Of a stretch of 64,000 bases of DNA, positions 53,833 to 64,000 are shown in pieces. Origin of the DNA: Haloterrigena sp. KLK7. Its GTDB lineage: Archaea; Halobacteriota; Halobacteria; Halobacteriales; Natrialbaceae. The notes under the pieces were generated by a model. It was not told the DNA's origin. It saw only the letters and a list, made by a program, of their open reading frames with translations, and made no database searches. Location of the stretch: assembly GCF_037914945.1 (NCBI RefSeq), contig NZ_CP149787.1, positions 1,674,001-1,738,000 on the forward strand, read 5' to 3'. The position numbers and the translations under genes were made by a program. How positions within the stretch are numbered: position 1 is the stretch's first letter; the number at the start of each line of letters is the position of its first letter.

Positions 53833-53978
53833 TACTCGGAGCGGATCGAATCGTGTCCCTTAAGTGGGAGACGGACTTTCGATCTAATCCGAACGAACCG
53901 ATGCACCAGCCCGTGTAAACGTGGCTGGGAAGGGTTAATGCATGCCGCGTCTACGGTGTGCAGATGAGACCGTGTGTA

Positions 53979-54017
53979 CGTGTAGTCCAGGCGTCCACTG
54001 GACCCGTTCCCGGGTCA
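53979..54017 (+). promoter_or_regulatory. 23S precursor bulge-helix-bulge, left arm
   Basis: CGTGTAGTCCAG, central GCGT, bulge CCA, then CTGGACCCGTTCCCGGGTCA. It pairs with 56994-57032. EndA cleavage here releases pre-23S. Confidence 0.85.
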
Positions 54018-54055
54018 CTATCCGTTACACTTCCGTGTAACGTCGATCCGATGAA

Positions 54056-56972
<2,917 letters not shown>

Positions 56973-56993
56973 ATATCGCATCTGGATCAACAC

Positions 56994-57032
56994 TGACCCG
57001 GAAACGGGTCCAGGCGCTAACTGGACTACACG
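56994..57032 (+). promoter_or_regulatory. 23S precursor bulge-helix-bulge, right arm
   Basis: TGACCCGGAAACGGGTCCAG, central GCGC, bulge TAA, then CTGGACTACACG. The central helix GCGU/GCGC includes one G-U pair. Confidence 0.85.
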
Positions 57033-57050
57033 TATTACACGGTTTTGCCA

Positions 57051-57091
57051 CCGATACTGGTATTGCGACGGTTCGATTCCGTCGATCGGCG
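57051..57091 (+). ncRNA. tRNA-like processing element before 5S rRNA
   Basis: A T-arm GACGG-TTCGATT-CCGTC (57067-57083) is stacked on an acceptor-like stem CCGAT/ATCGG (57051-57055 with 57085-57089), joined by an 11-nt bulge in place of the D and anticodon arms. The mature 5S begins at the point where tRNase Z would cut. In Haloferax volcanii tRNase Z is known to mature the 5S 5' end at such a structure. Confidence 0.75.
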
Positions 57092-57213
57092 TTGAGGCGG
57101 CCACAGCGGTGGGGTGCCACCCGTACCCATCCCGAACACGGACGTTAAGCCCACCTGCGTTTCGGCGAGTACTGGAGTGCGCGAGCCTCTGGGAGACCCG
57201 ATTCGCCGCCATC
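57092..57213 (+). rRNA. rrf: 5S ribosomal RNA
   Basis: 122 nt starting TTGAGGCGGCCACAGCGGTG, with the universal CCCATCCCGAACACGG and TACTGGAGTGCGCGAGCC. The terminal helix is GGCGGC/GCCGCC. Confidence 0.96.
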
Positions 57214-57233
57214 CACTCATACTCCCATTATCA

Positions 57234-57275
57234 CGCCTCACACAGCCACCGCTGTGTGGGGCGTTTCGTATTTAT
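57234..57275 (+). terminator. rRNA operon terminator hairpin
   Basis: CGCCTCACACAGC pairs with GCTGTGTGGGGCG (12 of 13, plus one T-G pair) around a CACC loop and is followed by TTTCGTATTTAT. The best terminator in the window. Confidence 0.75.
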
Positions 57276-57279
57276 AGCA

Positions 57280-57326
57280 GGTACTGTCGCACAGTAACGA
57301 CTGTGCCGTACCGCTATGCTTAAACG
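57280..57326 (+). promoter_or_regulatory. hairpin and box A before tRNA-Cys
   Basis: GCACAGT/ACTGTGC extended by GGTAC/GTACC forms a stem at 57280-57312. Box A GCTTAAACG (57318-57326) lies about 29 nt before tRNA-Cys, so that tRNA probably has its own promoter and does not depend on read-through. Confidence 0.5.
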
Positions 57327-57350
57327 ACCGCAGTGATAAGAGACAAACGC

Positions 57351-57426
57351 GCCAAGGTGGCAGAGTCCGGCCGAACGCAGCGGCCTGCAGAGCCGCCCAT
57401 CGCCGGTTCAAATCCGGCCCTTGGCT
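57351..57426 (+). tRNA. tRNA-Cys (GCA)
   Basis: 76 nt. Acceptor GCCAAGG/CCTTGGC with discriminator T, anticodon arm GCGGC-CTGCAGA-GCCGC with anticodon GCA, T arm GCCGG-TTCAAAT-CCGGC. tRNA-Cys after 5S is usual for haloarchaea. Confidence 0.96.
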
Positions 57427-57700
57427 TTCTGTCGTGATCGACTCGACGAGCGGGAGCTCTGAGCAGGAACGTGGAATCCACGGACAAATAGCACGGTTAC
57501 TCCCGAGTCTTCTCCATTATTAGAACACCACCCGTCCAAATATCCTGCAGCCGTAGCGTTCAGTTGCCCCACCCTCAGTTGTAGTACCAGCGAGAGCCAA
57601 CTCTGCCCGTATTTGAACCCACGAAACCCGATACCAGCGATTACTGTATGTACTCTTCAGAAAGTAGTCGCGTCGCTCTCCACGTAATCGTTCGAAGCAG

Positions 57701-57726
57701 AAGCGGGCCGGGCGCGATTTGAACAC
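57701..57726 (-). repeat. duplicate of tRNA-Lys 3' end (att-like site)
   Basis: 26 bp (plus strand AAGCGGGCCGGGCGCGATTT, then GAACAC) identical to 57818-57843 at the 3' end of tRNA-Lys. The copy covers the discriminator, the acceptor 3' strand and most of the T arm. Confidence 0.7.
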
Positions 57727-57787
57727 ACGGTCGGACGTACTCTCTTCGTTGCGCGCGACCTCCCTGCGTTCAAATCGCTCGTGATCG

Positions 57788-57819
57788 TTTTGCCACTCGC
57801 GAATTTGCTCGTGGCAAAA
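57788..57819 (-). terminator. hairpin after tRNA-Lys
   Basis: Perfect 9-bp stem TTTTGCCAC/GTGGCAAAA with a 14-nt loop, directly after the tRNA-Lys 3' end. It probably ends the tRNA transcript. Confidence 0.55.
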
Positions 57820-57820
57820 G

Positions 57821-57894
<74 letters not shown>

Positions 57895-57991
57895 TGTGGG
57901 TCCTACTTTCGGGGAGTGATGGTTAAACGTTTCTTTCTCTGCCCGCGTGACGGTCAGTTCGAGGCACTGGACGCGCTCGAGCGATCCGAGC

Positions 57992-58687
57992 TCAATCGAA
58001 GTACTGCTCGAGTGCGTCGGTAACGATGTCGCCGGGAGCGACGCCGTCGACGGAGGCGCGCCGGCGGAGATTGCGATACGTCGACGGCGAGAGCGTGAGT
58101 TCGAGTCGGCCCAGTGTGACGTCGTGATCGGCCAGCGCCTGTTCGATCGGGGTGCCGTCGTTGATGGTACTGGCGACGTTTCGGACCTCGCGGACGGTGA
58201 GATTCCCGTCGAGGGTCGCCCAGGCCAGAAGGAGTCGCGCTTCGCCGCCGACGCGGGCGATGTGTTTGGCGGCGGTGGGAGCGATGCGGCCGAGCGCGAC
58301 CTGTTTGCGGACCGACCGCGGGAGGTCGTGGACGCGAGCCCATTTGCGGATAAACGAGACCGTCGCGTCGCCGCCGGCGCGTTCGGCTGCGGCTTTGTAG
58401 GAGCCTTCGCCGCGGACGAGCGCGGCGCAGGCGGCGGCGCCGCGCAGCATGTAGAGGTGGTCGTCGTTGGTCGAACCGCTGGCGAACTCGCGAACGGTTT
58501 CGGCGGCGTCGGCGAGGCTATCGGGATCGTCGGGATCGAACTGGACGGCCTCGCGGGCGCGCGTTCCGGCGACCGATTCGTCGCCCCGGATAACTGGTGC
58601 GCCGACGGGTGATTCACGGTCCGTCGGGATCGAACGACCATCCGCACGACGGCGATGTGAACTGTCACCGGGCCGATTGTCGGTCAT
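57992..58687 (-). CDS. DUF7119-type haloarchaeal protein (231 aa)
   Basis: The N-terminal ~40 residues are disordered and rich in Arg, Asp and Ser. A conserved core follows: VGAPVIRGDESVAGTRAREAVQFDPDDPDSLADAAETV, then MLRGAAACAALVRGEGSYKAAAERAGGDATVSFIRKWARVHDLP. The last part has RIAPTAAKHIARVGGEARLLLAWATLD, which resembles the ParB/HTH partner-of-DNA helix pattern, and LTLSPSTYRNLRRRASVDGVAPGDIV, which resembles a ribbon-helix-helix. Probably DNA-binding (inference). I recognise it as the family usually labelled DUF7119. Confidence 0.82.
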   Translation of the reverse strand: MTDNRPGDSSHRRRADGRSIPTDRESPVGAPVIRGDESVAGTRAREAVQFDPDDPDSLADAAETVREFASGSTNDDHLYMLRGAAACAALVRGEGSYKAAAERAGGDATVSFIRKWARVHDLPRSVRKQVALGRIAPTAAKHIARVGGEARLLLAWATLDGNLTVREVRNVASTINDGTPIEQALADHDVTLGRLELTLSPSTYRNLRRRASVDGVAPGDIVTDALEQYFD

Positions 58688-58738
58688 GCCTCTCGATAGG
58701 AACTTGAACGCTAAAAAGCCGCTGCCGTGGCAAATCTC

Positions 58739-58885
58739 TCACTCGTCGCGCTTTTCGGCGAGATGTTCCCAGATTTCCGTGCAGCCGGCCCCTTCCTCGA
58801 TGTCGTCGAGGTGGGCATCGTCGCGCTCTTCGTCGTCCTGCTCGGGCTCAATCGCCTCTGGTTTACATTCGGCCGCGTCAGTCAT
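58739..58885 (-). CDS. acidic small protein with paired Cys (48 aa)
   Basis: Starts MTDAAECKPEAIEPEQDDEERDD and ends GAGCTEIWEHLAEKRDE. Box A TACTTATGCCC lies about 27 nt upstream of ATG 58885, which supports a leaderless start there and not 36 nt earlier. Two Cys (positions 7 and 35) are the only likely functional residues. Function unknown; codon use is normal. Confidence 0.65.
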   Translation of the reverse strand: MTDAAECKPEAIEPEQDDEERDDAHLDDIEEGAGCTEIWEHLAEKRDE

Positions 58886-59671
58886 GGATGACCTTTCGAA
58901 CGGAAAGGGCATAAGTACCACCTCGGCTGCAAGCGATACCCGTGCTCGGTCTTACAGGTCAGTCATGCCGCTATCTCCGACACGGTATCACTTCGGATCG
59001 CCGTGTCACCGGGTGATTCCGCCCGAACGACGCGTCACGAATCGATGTCGTGATAGCGAACGATCGAGATGGCGACCGATCAGAGCGGCTGAGCGTTCGG
59101 TTCGACATACCGATCGGGATCGGGCCGCCAGTGCCCCGATCGACGGCGGGCTGGAAACGGCTTTCGAGGCAGTTGGACGCCGGTACGGGCGGCACAGCGA
59201 GTACTCGTCTGGAATCGATTTTGTCTCGGTCGACGGGAGGTGATCGACCGCAGTCGTCCACGCTGTACTGAGAATCCGCGGGCGATGGCGGTCGTCGGAT
59301 AACGACGATGAGTGGCGACGTCCCAGAGTGGGTCGAGCGAGGCACTCCGGCGCGGTCACCTGAGACCGGCCGACGAGTCGCATACCGCAGGCAAAAACAT
59401 CCGGTAAATGGGGCACCGGATCGTCGGCGATATCGTTCGGTGTGAACTGATACCGCTGCTACTCGGTGCGGGTACGGTGCAGTGGTCCACCGCGTGGCTC
59501 GAGGTCGGCCGGAAGCGGTCCGTGAGTCTCGAGTCCGCGTTCAACGTCCGAGAAAGGCGTCGACGCGTGCTGGCCGCCAGTCATCACCGCGTCGAGTTCT
59601 TCTCCTCGTTACGCTCCCTTCGCGGGCGCGCTCTCGCGGCGCCTAAGTGGGTTCGGCGTGAGCGGTGTCGT
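58886..59671. other. gene-poor region
   Basis: 786 bp. It holds the promoters of the divergent small genes at its two ends and no gene I can support. The open frames inside (for example 59006-59416 minus, 59050-59271 plus) have no haloarchaeal acidic bias. No repeat, tRNA or clear hairpin found. Confidence 0.5.
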
Positions 59672-59959
59672 ATGTCCGATCGACTGATGACGGTCAACGC
59701 GTACACGACGCTGGACTACGTCGAGGCCGTCGCGAAGGGAGCGACGTTCGAGTGGGAATCGGTCGCCGTCGTGAACGCGACTGCCGACGACGAGCAGCCC
59801 GACGCCGTCCACCTGCGACTCGAGTTAGACAACCTCTCCGAGGAGCACCTGCCCAAACACATGGAGGACCTCGAGCTGACGCCCGATCAGGCCCGGGCGC
59901 TGGCGGCCGACCTCGAGAAACACGCCGACCGCGTCGACGACGCCCAGTCCGACGAGTGA
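59672..59959 (+). CDS. DUF6360-type small protein (95 aa)
   Basis: Starts MSDRLMTVNAYTTLDYVEAVAKGATFEWESVAVVNAT and has LRLELDNLSEEHLPKHMEDLELTPDQARALAADLEKHAD, the pattern of a haloarchaeal DUF6360 family. Acidic, soluble. Box A CCTAAGTGGG (59642-59651) is about 26 nt before ATG 59672, so this start is preferred to ATG 59687. Function unknown. Confidence 0.8.
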   Translation: MSDRLMTVNAYTTLDYVEAVAKGATFEWESVAVVNATADDEQPDAVHLRLELDNLSEEHLPKHMEDLELTPDQARALAADLEKHADRVDDAQSDE

Positions 59960-60059
59960 GGAGACGAGATTGCGCGCGACGGGAAACCGGCCGCTCGCGG
60001 GCGCCTGCCGTCGCAGGCTGGCGGTTTTTTCGCTCCGCTGGTGAATCGCCGGCTGGATC

Positions 60060-60554
60060 ATGAGCATGGAAACTATCCAGGACCTGTTCGAACACGGCCT
60101 CGAAGACATCTATCACGCAGAGCACCAGCTACTCGACGCCCTCGAGGACTTGGAGAACAACACCGAGCGCGAGGAGATCGCGCAGGCGTTCTCGGAGCAC
60201 CGCGAGGAGACCCAGGGCCAGATCGATCGGCTCGAGGAGGTCTTCGACATGTTCGGCGAGCCCCCCGAGAAGGAGGAGTGCGAGGGTATCGAGGGGCTGC
60301 TCGAGGAGTACGAGGAGTTCACCTCGATGGATCCGTCCCAGGAGGTCATGGACTACCACAACATGGCGGCCGCCGAGAAGACCGAGCACTACGAGATCGC
60401 CGCCTACGGCAACCTGATTCCCCTGGCCGACCAGCTCGGGATGGACGAGGCCGCCGACCTGCTCGAGGAGAACCTCCGGGAGGAACAGGACGCCCTGGAC
60501 GAACTGACGGAACTCACCGAGGCGTTCGAGATCGACGCCATTCCGGCGGAGTGA
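60060..60554 (+). CDS. DUF892 (YciE/YciF) ferritin-like protein
   Basis: 164 residues forming a four-helix bundle: MSMETIQDLFEHGLEDIYHAEHQLLDALEDLENN, EEIAQAFSEHREETQGQIDRLEEVFDMFG, VMDYHNMAAAEKTEHYEIAAYGNLIPLADQLG and LLEENLREEQDALDELTEL. The Glu and His residues spaced along the four helices are the di-iron ligands of the family. Bacterial homologs are stress induced. A 48-residue acidic gene follows after 5 nt. Confidence 0.92.
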   Translation: MSMETIQDLFEHGLEDIYHAEHQLLDALEDLENNTEREEIAQAFSEHREETQGQIDRLEEVFDMFGEPPEKEECEGIEGLLEEYEEFTSMDPSQEVMDYHNMAAAEKTEHYEIAAYGNLIPLADQLGMDEAADLLEENLREEQDALDELTELTEAFEIDAIPAE

Positions 60555-60559
60555 CTCCG

Positions 60560-60706
60560 ATGGGGGACGAGAACGCCGACGACGCTGACGAGGAACAGAC
60601 CCAGTACGGCGGGACCGAAGACCAGGAGCCGACGACCCATATCGAGGACGAAGACGAAGACGAGGACGAGCGCGCCGAGGCGGACGACGAGGGCGCCGAC
60701 GAGTAG
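60560..60706 (+). CDS. acidic small protein (48 aa) coupled to the DUF892 gene
   Basis: ATG 5 nt after the DUF892 stop. Nearly half of the residues are Asp or Glu; it starts MGDENADDADEEQTQYGG and contains DQEPTTHIEDEDEDED. No structure is predicted beyond disorder. It could be a partner or solubility tag of the ferritin-like protein, or a spurious acidic frame; its coupling and codon use favour real. Confidence 0.55.
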   Translation: MGDENADDADEEQTQYGGTEDQEPTTHIEDEDEDEDERAEADDEGADE

Positions 60707-60777
60707 CTAGCTATCGACTCGAACCATCGAACGTTCGAGGGACTACTTCTTTTACCGCTGGACGTCTAGCACCGACT

Positions 60778-61260
60778 GTGACAACGCCGGTCTCCGGAGC
60801 GTCCGACGGTGACGACGGGCTCTCGATCCGTCCAGCGGAGCGGGCGGATCTGCTCGCGATCGTCCGTATCGAGAACGAGTCGTTTTCCCAGCCGTGGCCC
60901 TACGACGCCTTCGAACGGTTTCTCGGCAACGACGGATTTCTCGTCGCCGTCGAGGAGGGCGCGATCGCCGGCTATCTCGTCGCCGACGTGAGCCAGCAGT
61001 TCGGTCGGCAACTCGGTCACATCAAGGACATCGCCGTCCACCCGGACCACCGCGACGCGGGGATCGGCACCGCCTTGCTCACCCGGGGAATGGCCGTGAT
61101 GACCGCCCGCGGTGCCGATTCGGTGAAACTCGAGGTTCGCCGCTCCAACGACGGCGCGAAGCGGCTCTACCGCCAGTTCGGCTTCGAGCCGCTCCGGCGC
61201 GTCCCGGGCTACTACGGGAACGACGAGGACGCGATCATCATGCTCCGCAAGCTCGAGTAG
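60778..61260 (+). CDS. rimI: RimI-type N-alpha-acetyltransferase
   Basis: 160 residues from GTG 60778. The acetyl-CoA site is HIKDIAVHPDHRDAGIGTALLTRGM, and LEVRRSNDGAKRLYRQFGFEPLRRVPGYYGNDEDAIIM is the RimI signature. In archaea the enzyme acetylates N-termini of many proteins, and the family works with KEOPS in some species. Box A TCTTTTACC (60748-60756) lies about 26 nt before the GTG, so the message is leaderless and the start is well supported. Confidence 0.92.
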   Translation: MTTPVSGASDGDDGLSIRPAERADLLAIVRIENESFSQPWPYDAFERFLGNDGFLVAVEEGAIAGYLVADVSQQFGRQLGHIKDIAVHPDHRDAGIGTALLTRGMAVMTARGADSVKLEVRRSNDGAKRLYRQFGFEPLRRVPGYYGNDEDAIIMLRKLE

Positions 61261-61356
61261 GTGAGCGCGCCCTCGAACGCGAACGAACAGGATCGTTCGA
61301 GGGGCCCCGCGACCGCGGACGTGGCCGTTTTACCGTCGGCGTTCCTACCCGCGAGC

Positions 61357-61800
61357 ATGGGATACGCCTGCCCCGTCTGCGACGCCGAACAGGCCGACGC
61401 GGAGCACCTCGCGAACCACCTCGCGATCACGGCCTCGCTGGGCCGCGAGGAGCACCGCGAGTGGCTCGAGGAGCACGCCCCCGACTGGGGCGACCGCAGC
61501 CCCGAGGAGCTGGGCGAGGTCGTCAGTCAGTACGCGCCCGAGATCGAGACGCCCGAGTTCGAGTCGGCGAGCCACGGCCACGACCACGGTCGGCCGGGCG
61601 GTCTCGAGGAGGGGCTGGCTCGCCAGAGCCGCCAACCGGGTCGCGGCGGGCCGCCCGGACGCGGTGGGATGAGCAGCGAGGCCGAGAGCGCGCTCCGAGA
61701 AGCCCGGGAACTGACGCAGCAGATGCGGGAATCGACGAGCGACGACGAGACGCCCTCGAACGACGGGACGGACGCCGGCGAAGCGACGGACGACGAATAG
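61357..61800 (+). CDS. DUF5810 protein with Cys2His2-like N-terminus
   Basis: 147 residues from ATG 61357. YACPVCDAEQADAEHLANHLAITA gives a C-x2-C...H-x3-H zinc-finger-like start, followed by REEHREWLEEHAPDWGD, a Gly/Arg-rich linker (RGGPPGRGGM) and an acidic tail. Box A CGTTTTACC (61325-61333) is about 27 nt upstream, so the start is leaderless. It is followed directly by DUF5809, its usual partner. Probably nucleic-acid or protein binding through the finger (inference). Confidence 0.83.
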   Translation: MGYACPVCDAEQADAEHLANHLAITASLGREEHREWLEEHAPDWGDRSPEELGEVVSQYAPEIETPEFESASHGHDHGRPGGLEEGLARQSRQPGRGGPPGRGGMSSEAESALREARELTQQMRESTSDDETPSNDGTDAGEATDDE

Positions 61801-61883
61801 GTGCGGCCGGGGAGGCCGCGATCGACGGGCGTCCGCCGCCGGAACGCGAAACTGGTAACTGCCTCCCGCGAGCACCTCGAGGC

Positions 61884-62306
61884 ATGCACACTGTCGGGAC
61901 GTTCGCGCCGACGTCGGCCGCGGAGGCCCGCGATCGCTACGAGGAGGTCGGGCCCGCGGCCCAGACCGTCGTTCGCGAGGTCGCCAAGGCCATGGAGTTC
62001 GACCGGGAGGAGTACGACGACCGCGTCACCGGCGACGTCGTCGAGACCGCCCGCGACGCGCTGTTCGCGAACCTGCTCGCGGTCCGCGTCGGTACCCGCG
62101 AGGAGTTCGATGACTGGCGGGCGGCGTACGACGGCGAGGTCGCGGTCGTCGGGAGCGAGAACGTCGAGCGCGTCGTCTGGCACGCCGGTCCCGAGGGCGA
62201 GGCCGTCGCCGCGACCTTCCAGAACGAGGAAGAGGCGGCGGTCGCGACGCTCCGTCGGCAGGCGTTCGGACGGCTCTACCGGGAACTGGTTGCCGAACCC
62301 GAGTAA
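61884..62306 (+). CDS. DUF5809 protein (140 aa)
   Basis: Starts MHTVGTFAPTSAAEARDRYEEVGPAAQTVVREVAKAMEF, then EYDDRVTGDVVETARDALFANLLAVRVGTREEF and VVWHAGPEGEAVAATFQNEEEAAVATLRRQAFGRLYREL. Soluble, acidic. No catalytic motif is visible. It follows DUF5810 by 83 bp; the two genes travel together in haloarchaea. Function unknown. Confidence 0.83.
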   Translation: MHTVGTFAPTSAAEARDRYEEVGPAAQTVVREVAKAMEFDREEYDDRVTGDVVETARDALFANLLAVRVGTREEFDDWRAAYDGEVAVVGSENVERVVWHAGPEGEAVAATFQNEEEAAVATLRRQAFGRLYRELVAEPE

Positions 62307-62412
62307 TCGAACGCCGACCGGACGGCCGCCCTCCCGCTCGAGTCGCCGGACCGAACGCGATCCGATCGCCGAACGGCACCTATTACCCGCTCGAGGCCGA
62401 CAGCATCCGTCG

Positions 62413-63018
62413 ATGACTGCACCCGACGAGTTCGACGCGCCCGACGAGTGGACGCTCCGCGAGGAGGTCACCGAGTACGAGACGCCCTGGTACGACGGCG
62501 GTTACGACCTGCTCGAGCAGCCCGACGGCACCGAGAAGCGTTACTACTGGGCGGACCTGCCGGACGCGGTCATCGTAGTCGCCCGGGTCGACGGCACCGC
62601 CGTGGCGTCCATCGACGGCGAAACGGCGGACGCGAGCGGCGACGATCACCTCCTGTTCGTCGAACAGTACCGGCCGGCGATCCGCGAAACCCACCTCGAG
62701 CTCCCCGCGGGAATCGTCGAGGACGGCGAATCCTACACGCACGCTGCCGCGCGCGAACTCGAGGAGGAGACCGGCTTCAAACCCTCGAGCACCGCGTTGC
62801 TCCAGGAGTACGCGGTCGCGACCGGCGTCCTCCGCCACGATCGGGGCGTCGTCTTCGCCGAGGGACTCGAGCCCGGCGAGCGCGAACTCGATAGCAACGA
62901 ATTCCTCGAGGTGACGACGGTGCCCGTCGAGGAGGCCCTCGAGCGCGCCCGCGAGCCGCCGGCCAACGACTCGACGCTCTCGGCGCTGTTGCTGGCGAAG
63001 GAAGACGGGCTGCTCTGA
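62413..63018 (+). CDS. NUDIX hydrolase, probable ADP-ribose pyrophosphatase
   Basis: 201 residues from ATG 62413. NUDIX box GIVEDGESYTHAAARELEEETGF at residues 100-122 has every consensus position (G, E, REL.EE.G). The sequence before it, DHLLFVEQYRPAIRETHLELPAG, is typical of ADP-ribose pyrophosphatases. The N-terminal ~40 residues (ETPWYDGGYDLLEQPDGTEKRYYW) are the small beta domain of the same class. It would hydrolyse NDP-sugars to keep free ADP-ribose low. Confidence 0.93.
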   Translation: MTAPDEFDAPDEWTLREEVTEYETPWYDGGYDLLEQPDGTEKRYYWADLPDAVIVVARVDGTAVASIDGETADASGDDHLLFVEQYRPAIRETHLELPAGIVEDGESYTHAAARELEEETGFKPSSTALLQEYAVATGVLRHDRGVVFAEGLEPGERELDSNEFLEVTTVPVEEALERAREPPANDSTLSALLLAKEDGLL

Positions 63019-63193
63019 CGTCCGTCGAACGCGGTCGGGATCTCCCGTCGAACCCGAACGGGCTCGGGCGCGTCGCCTCGCCGCGACCGCGTCGTCGCGG
63101 GCACGACGGGTCGGGTCGAGTCGGGTCGGACCGCCGTCCGCGAGTGAGAACCGAACCGTGGGCTTATTCTGCCCGCGTTCTAACCCGAGCGTA

Positions 63194-63559
63194 ATGGACG
63201 GCGAAATCTCCCCCGAAGAGGTCAAGGACCTGCTCGAAGACGGCGCGGACGTCCGCGTCGTCGACATTCGCGACGAGCAGAGCTTCGAGCACAGCCGCAT
63301 TCCCGACAGCGAGAACATCCCGTTTCACGAACTGACGAGCCGCGTCGAGGAACTCGAGGGCGAGGACCACATCGTGACGGTCTGCCCCCACGGCAAGGCC
63401 AGCCAGCAGGCGGCCCAGCTCATCGGCTCCTACGAGGGCACCGCCGACGCCCGCGTCGAGAGCATGGAGGGCGGCCTCGACAAGTACGGTCTCCAGTTCG
63501 GCCTCGTCGGCGGCGGGGACGACGAAGCGGAGTCGACGAACGCCGAGTCCCCCTTCTAA
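63194..63559 (+). CDS. single-domain rhodanese
   Basis: 121 residues from ATG 63194. Rhodanese motifs are VVDIRDEQSFEHSRIPDSENIPF and active-site Cys64 in TVCPHGKASQQAAQLI; the loop CPHGKAS is of single-domain size. GLDKYGLQFGL and a Gly/Asp/Glu tail follow. It is a sulfurtransferase or persulfide carrier. The upstream in-frame start (63158) is not family-like. Confidence 0.92.
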   Translation: MDGEISPEEVKDLLEDGADVRVVDIRDEQSFEHSRIPDSENIPFHELTSRVEELEGEDHIVTVCPHGKASQQAAQLIGSYEGTADARVESMEGGLDKYGLQFGLVGGGDDEAESTNAESPF

Positions 63560-63697
63560 TCTCTCGGGTCCGCGTTTCGATCGACGGACGGATCGGCTCG
63601 AGAGCGGCCGCTCACGGGGGTGAAAAACGGAATCGGTGAAGAAGCGATACGGGAGACGGCCGCGGGGTTCGGAAGTCGTCTCAGATCATCGCGGGCA

Positions 63698-63991
63698 TTA
63701 GGCGACGTTGAAGCCGCGGTCCCGAAGGAACTCTTCGATGCGGCCGGTGTGGTTGCCCTGCAGTTCGATCTGGTCGTCCTCGACGGTCCCGCCACAGGCG
63801 AACTTGGACTTGAGATCCGACGAGAGACTGTCCAGGTCGACGTCCTTCGGATCGAATCCTTCGACGATCGTTACCTCTTTACCGTATCTGCGCTCGTCAA
63901 TGCGGATGTTGAGTTGCTGTTGTCCCTTGGCCACGTCCTCGCAGACGCAGAGTTCCTCGGGCAGCCCGCACGTCGAGCAGACTTCCGACAT
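63698..63991 (-). CDS. translation initiation factor eIF1 (SUI1)
   Basis: 97 residues. N-terminal zinc-binding [13 protein letters not shown] is followed by [60 protein letters not shown]. This is the ordinary archaeal SUI1/aIF1, which scans for the start codon with aIF1A. It is paralogous to the zinc-less protein at 5229. Confidence 0.95.
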   Translation of the reverse strand: MSEVCSTCGLPEELCVCEDVAKGQQQLNIRIDERRYGKEVTIVEGFDPKDVDLDSLSSDLKSKFACGGTVEDDQIELQGNHTGRIEEFLRDRGFNVA

Positions 63992-64000
63992 TACGTTCGC

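Larger units (their letters stand above)
57427..57820. other. intergenic region with remnant-like sequence beside tRNA-Lys
   Basis: 394 bp without a supportable gene. Its right part holds a duplicate of the tRNA-Lys 3' end (57701-57726). Around 57767-57778 a T-arm-like TGCGTTCAAATCG is in the opposite sense, and around 57607-57624 there is a third T-arm-like CCCGTATTTGAACCCAC. The sequence looks less G+C-biased at 57510-57670 than in its neighbours. I read it as a decayed integration locus. Confidence 0.5.

Noticed and set aside
59006-59416. 136-codon minus-strand ORF in the gene-poor region
   Set aside because: Product is rich in Ser, Arg, Pro and Cys, unlike haloarchaeal proteins, with no box A at a suitable distance.

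Overview
The window is chromosomal DNA from a halophilic archaeon (class Halobacteria). The support is high G+C with strongly acidic proteins, twin-arginine lipoproteins, haloarchaeal-only families, box A promoters about 27 nt before start codons (leaderless transcripts), and an rRNA operon ordered 16S - tRNA-Ala(TGC) - 23S - 5S - tRNA-Cys(GCA). Gene content looks like Natrialbales (Natrinema/Haloterrigena-like), but the genus is a guess. Most of the window is core genome; I see no provirus, CRISPR array or insertion sequence with a transposase.

Layout. 1-9.3 kb: ABC-2 exporter (edge), uvrC, a DUF192 lipoprotein, a zinc-less SUI1 paralog, a GNAT enzyme, a saccharopine-dehydrogenase-like reductase and an Orc1/Cdc6 protein. 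9.3-19 kb: MutS2-like ATPase, SagB-type oxidoreductase, DUF368 lipid-carrier transporter, glutamine amidotransferase, NarK-type transporter, MC1 chromatin protein and an AbrB-like protein. 19-31 kb: pheS-pheT behind a short Phe-rich leader ORF, trpS, a PQQ-propeller protein, Ogt/MGMT, CetZ and tRNA-splicing endonuclease EndA. 31-43.3 kb: zinc-ribbon protein, redoxin lipoprotein, DJ-1/PfpI, HAD phosphatase, Ski2/Hel308-like helicase, an unknown secreted/cytoplasmic gene pair, PH-domain protein, DUF2071, LipA and HTTM protein. 43.7-49.2 kb: complete 2-oxoacid dehydrogenase complex (E1a, E1b, E2, E3), with lipoyl synthase LipA nearby to supply its cofactor. 49.3-51.2 kb: two-domain multicopper oxidase opposite a winged-helix/DUF7521 pair. 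51.4-57.4 kb: rRNA operon with five tandem promoters, two canonical bulge-helix-bulge processing stems and a tRNA-like element before 5S. 57.4-64 kb: tRNA-Lys with a duplicated 3' end, then small housekeeping and DUF genes (DUF7119, DUF6360, DUF892, RimI, DUF5810, DUF5809, NUDIX, rhodanese) and the zinc-finger SUI1/eIF1.

The strongest unexplained signals are in non-coding DNA. First, a leaderless 28-codon ORF ending in FGFFFAR precedes pheST, with a hairpin across its stop codon; it looks like an archaeal counterpart of the bacterial pheM attenuator. Second, a family of intergenic repeats of about 113-145 bp has four copies here, two of them as an inverted pair. Third, box A elements sit about 27 nt before tiny ORFs whose stops overlap the starts of pdhA and the DUF368 gene. 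Fourth, 26 bp of the tRNA-Lys 3' end is duplicated, suggesting a decayed integration site.
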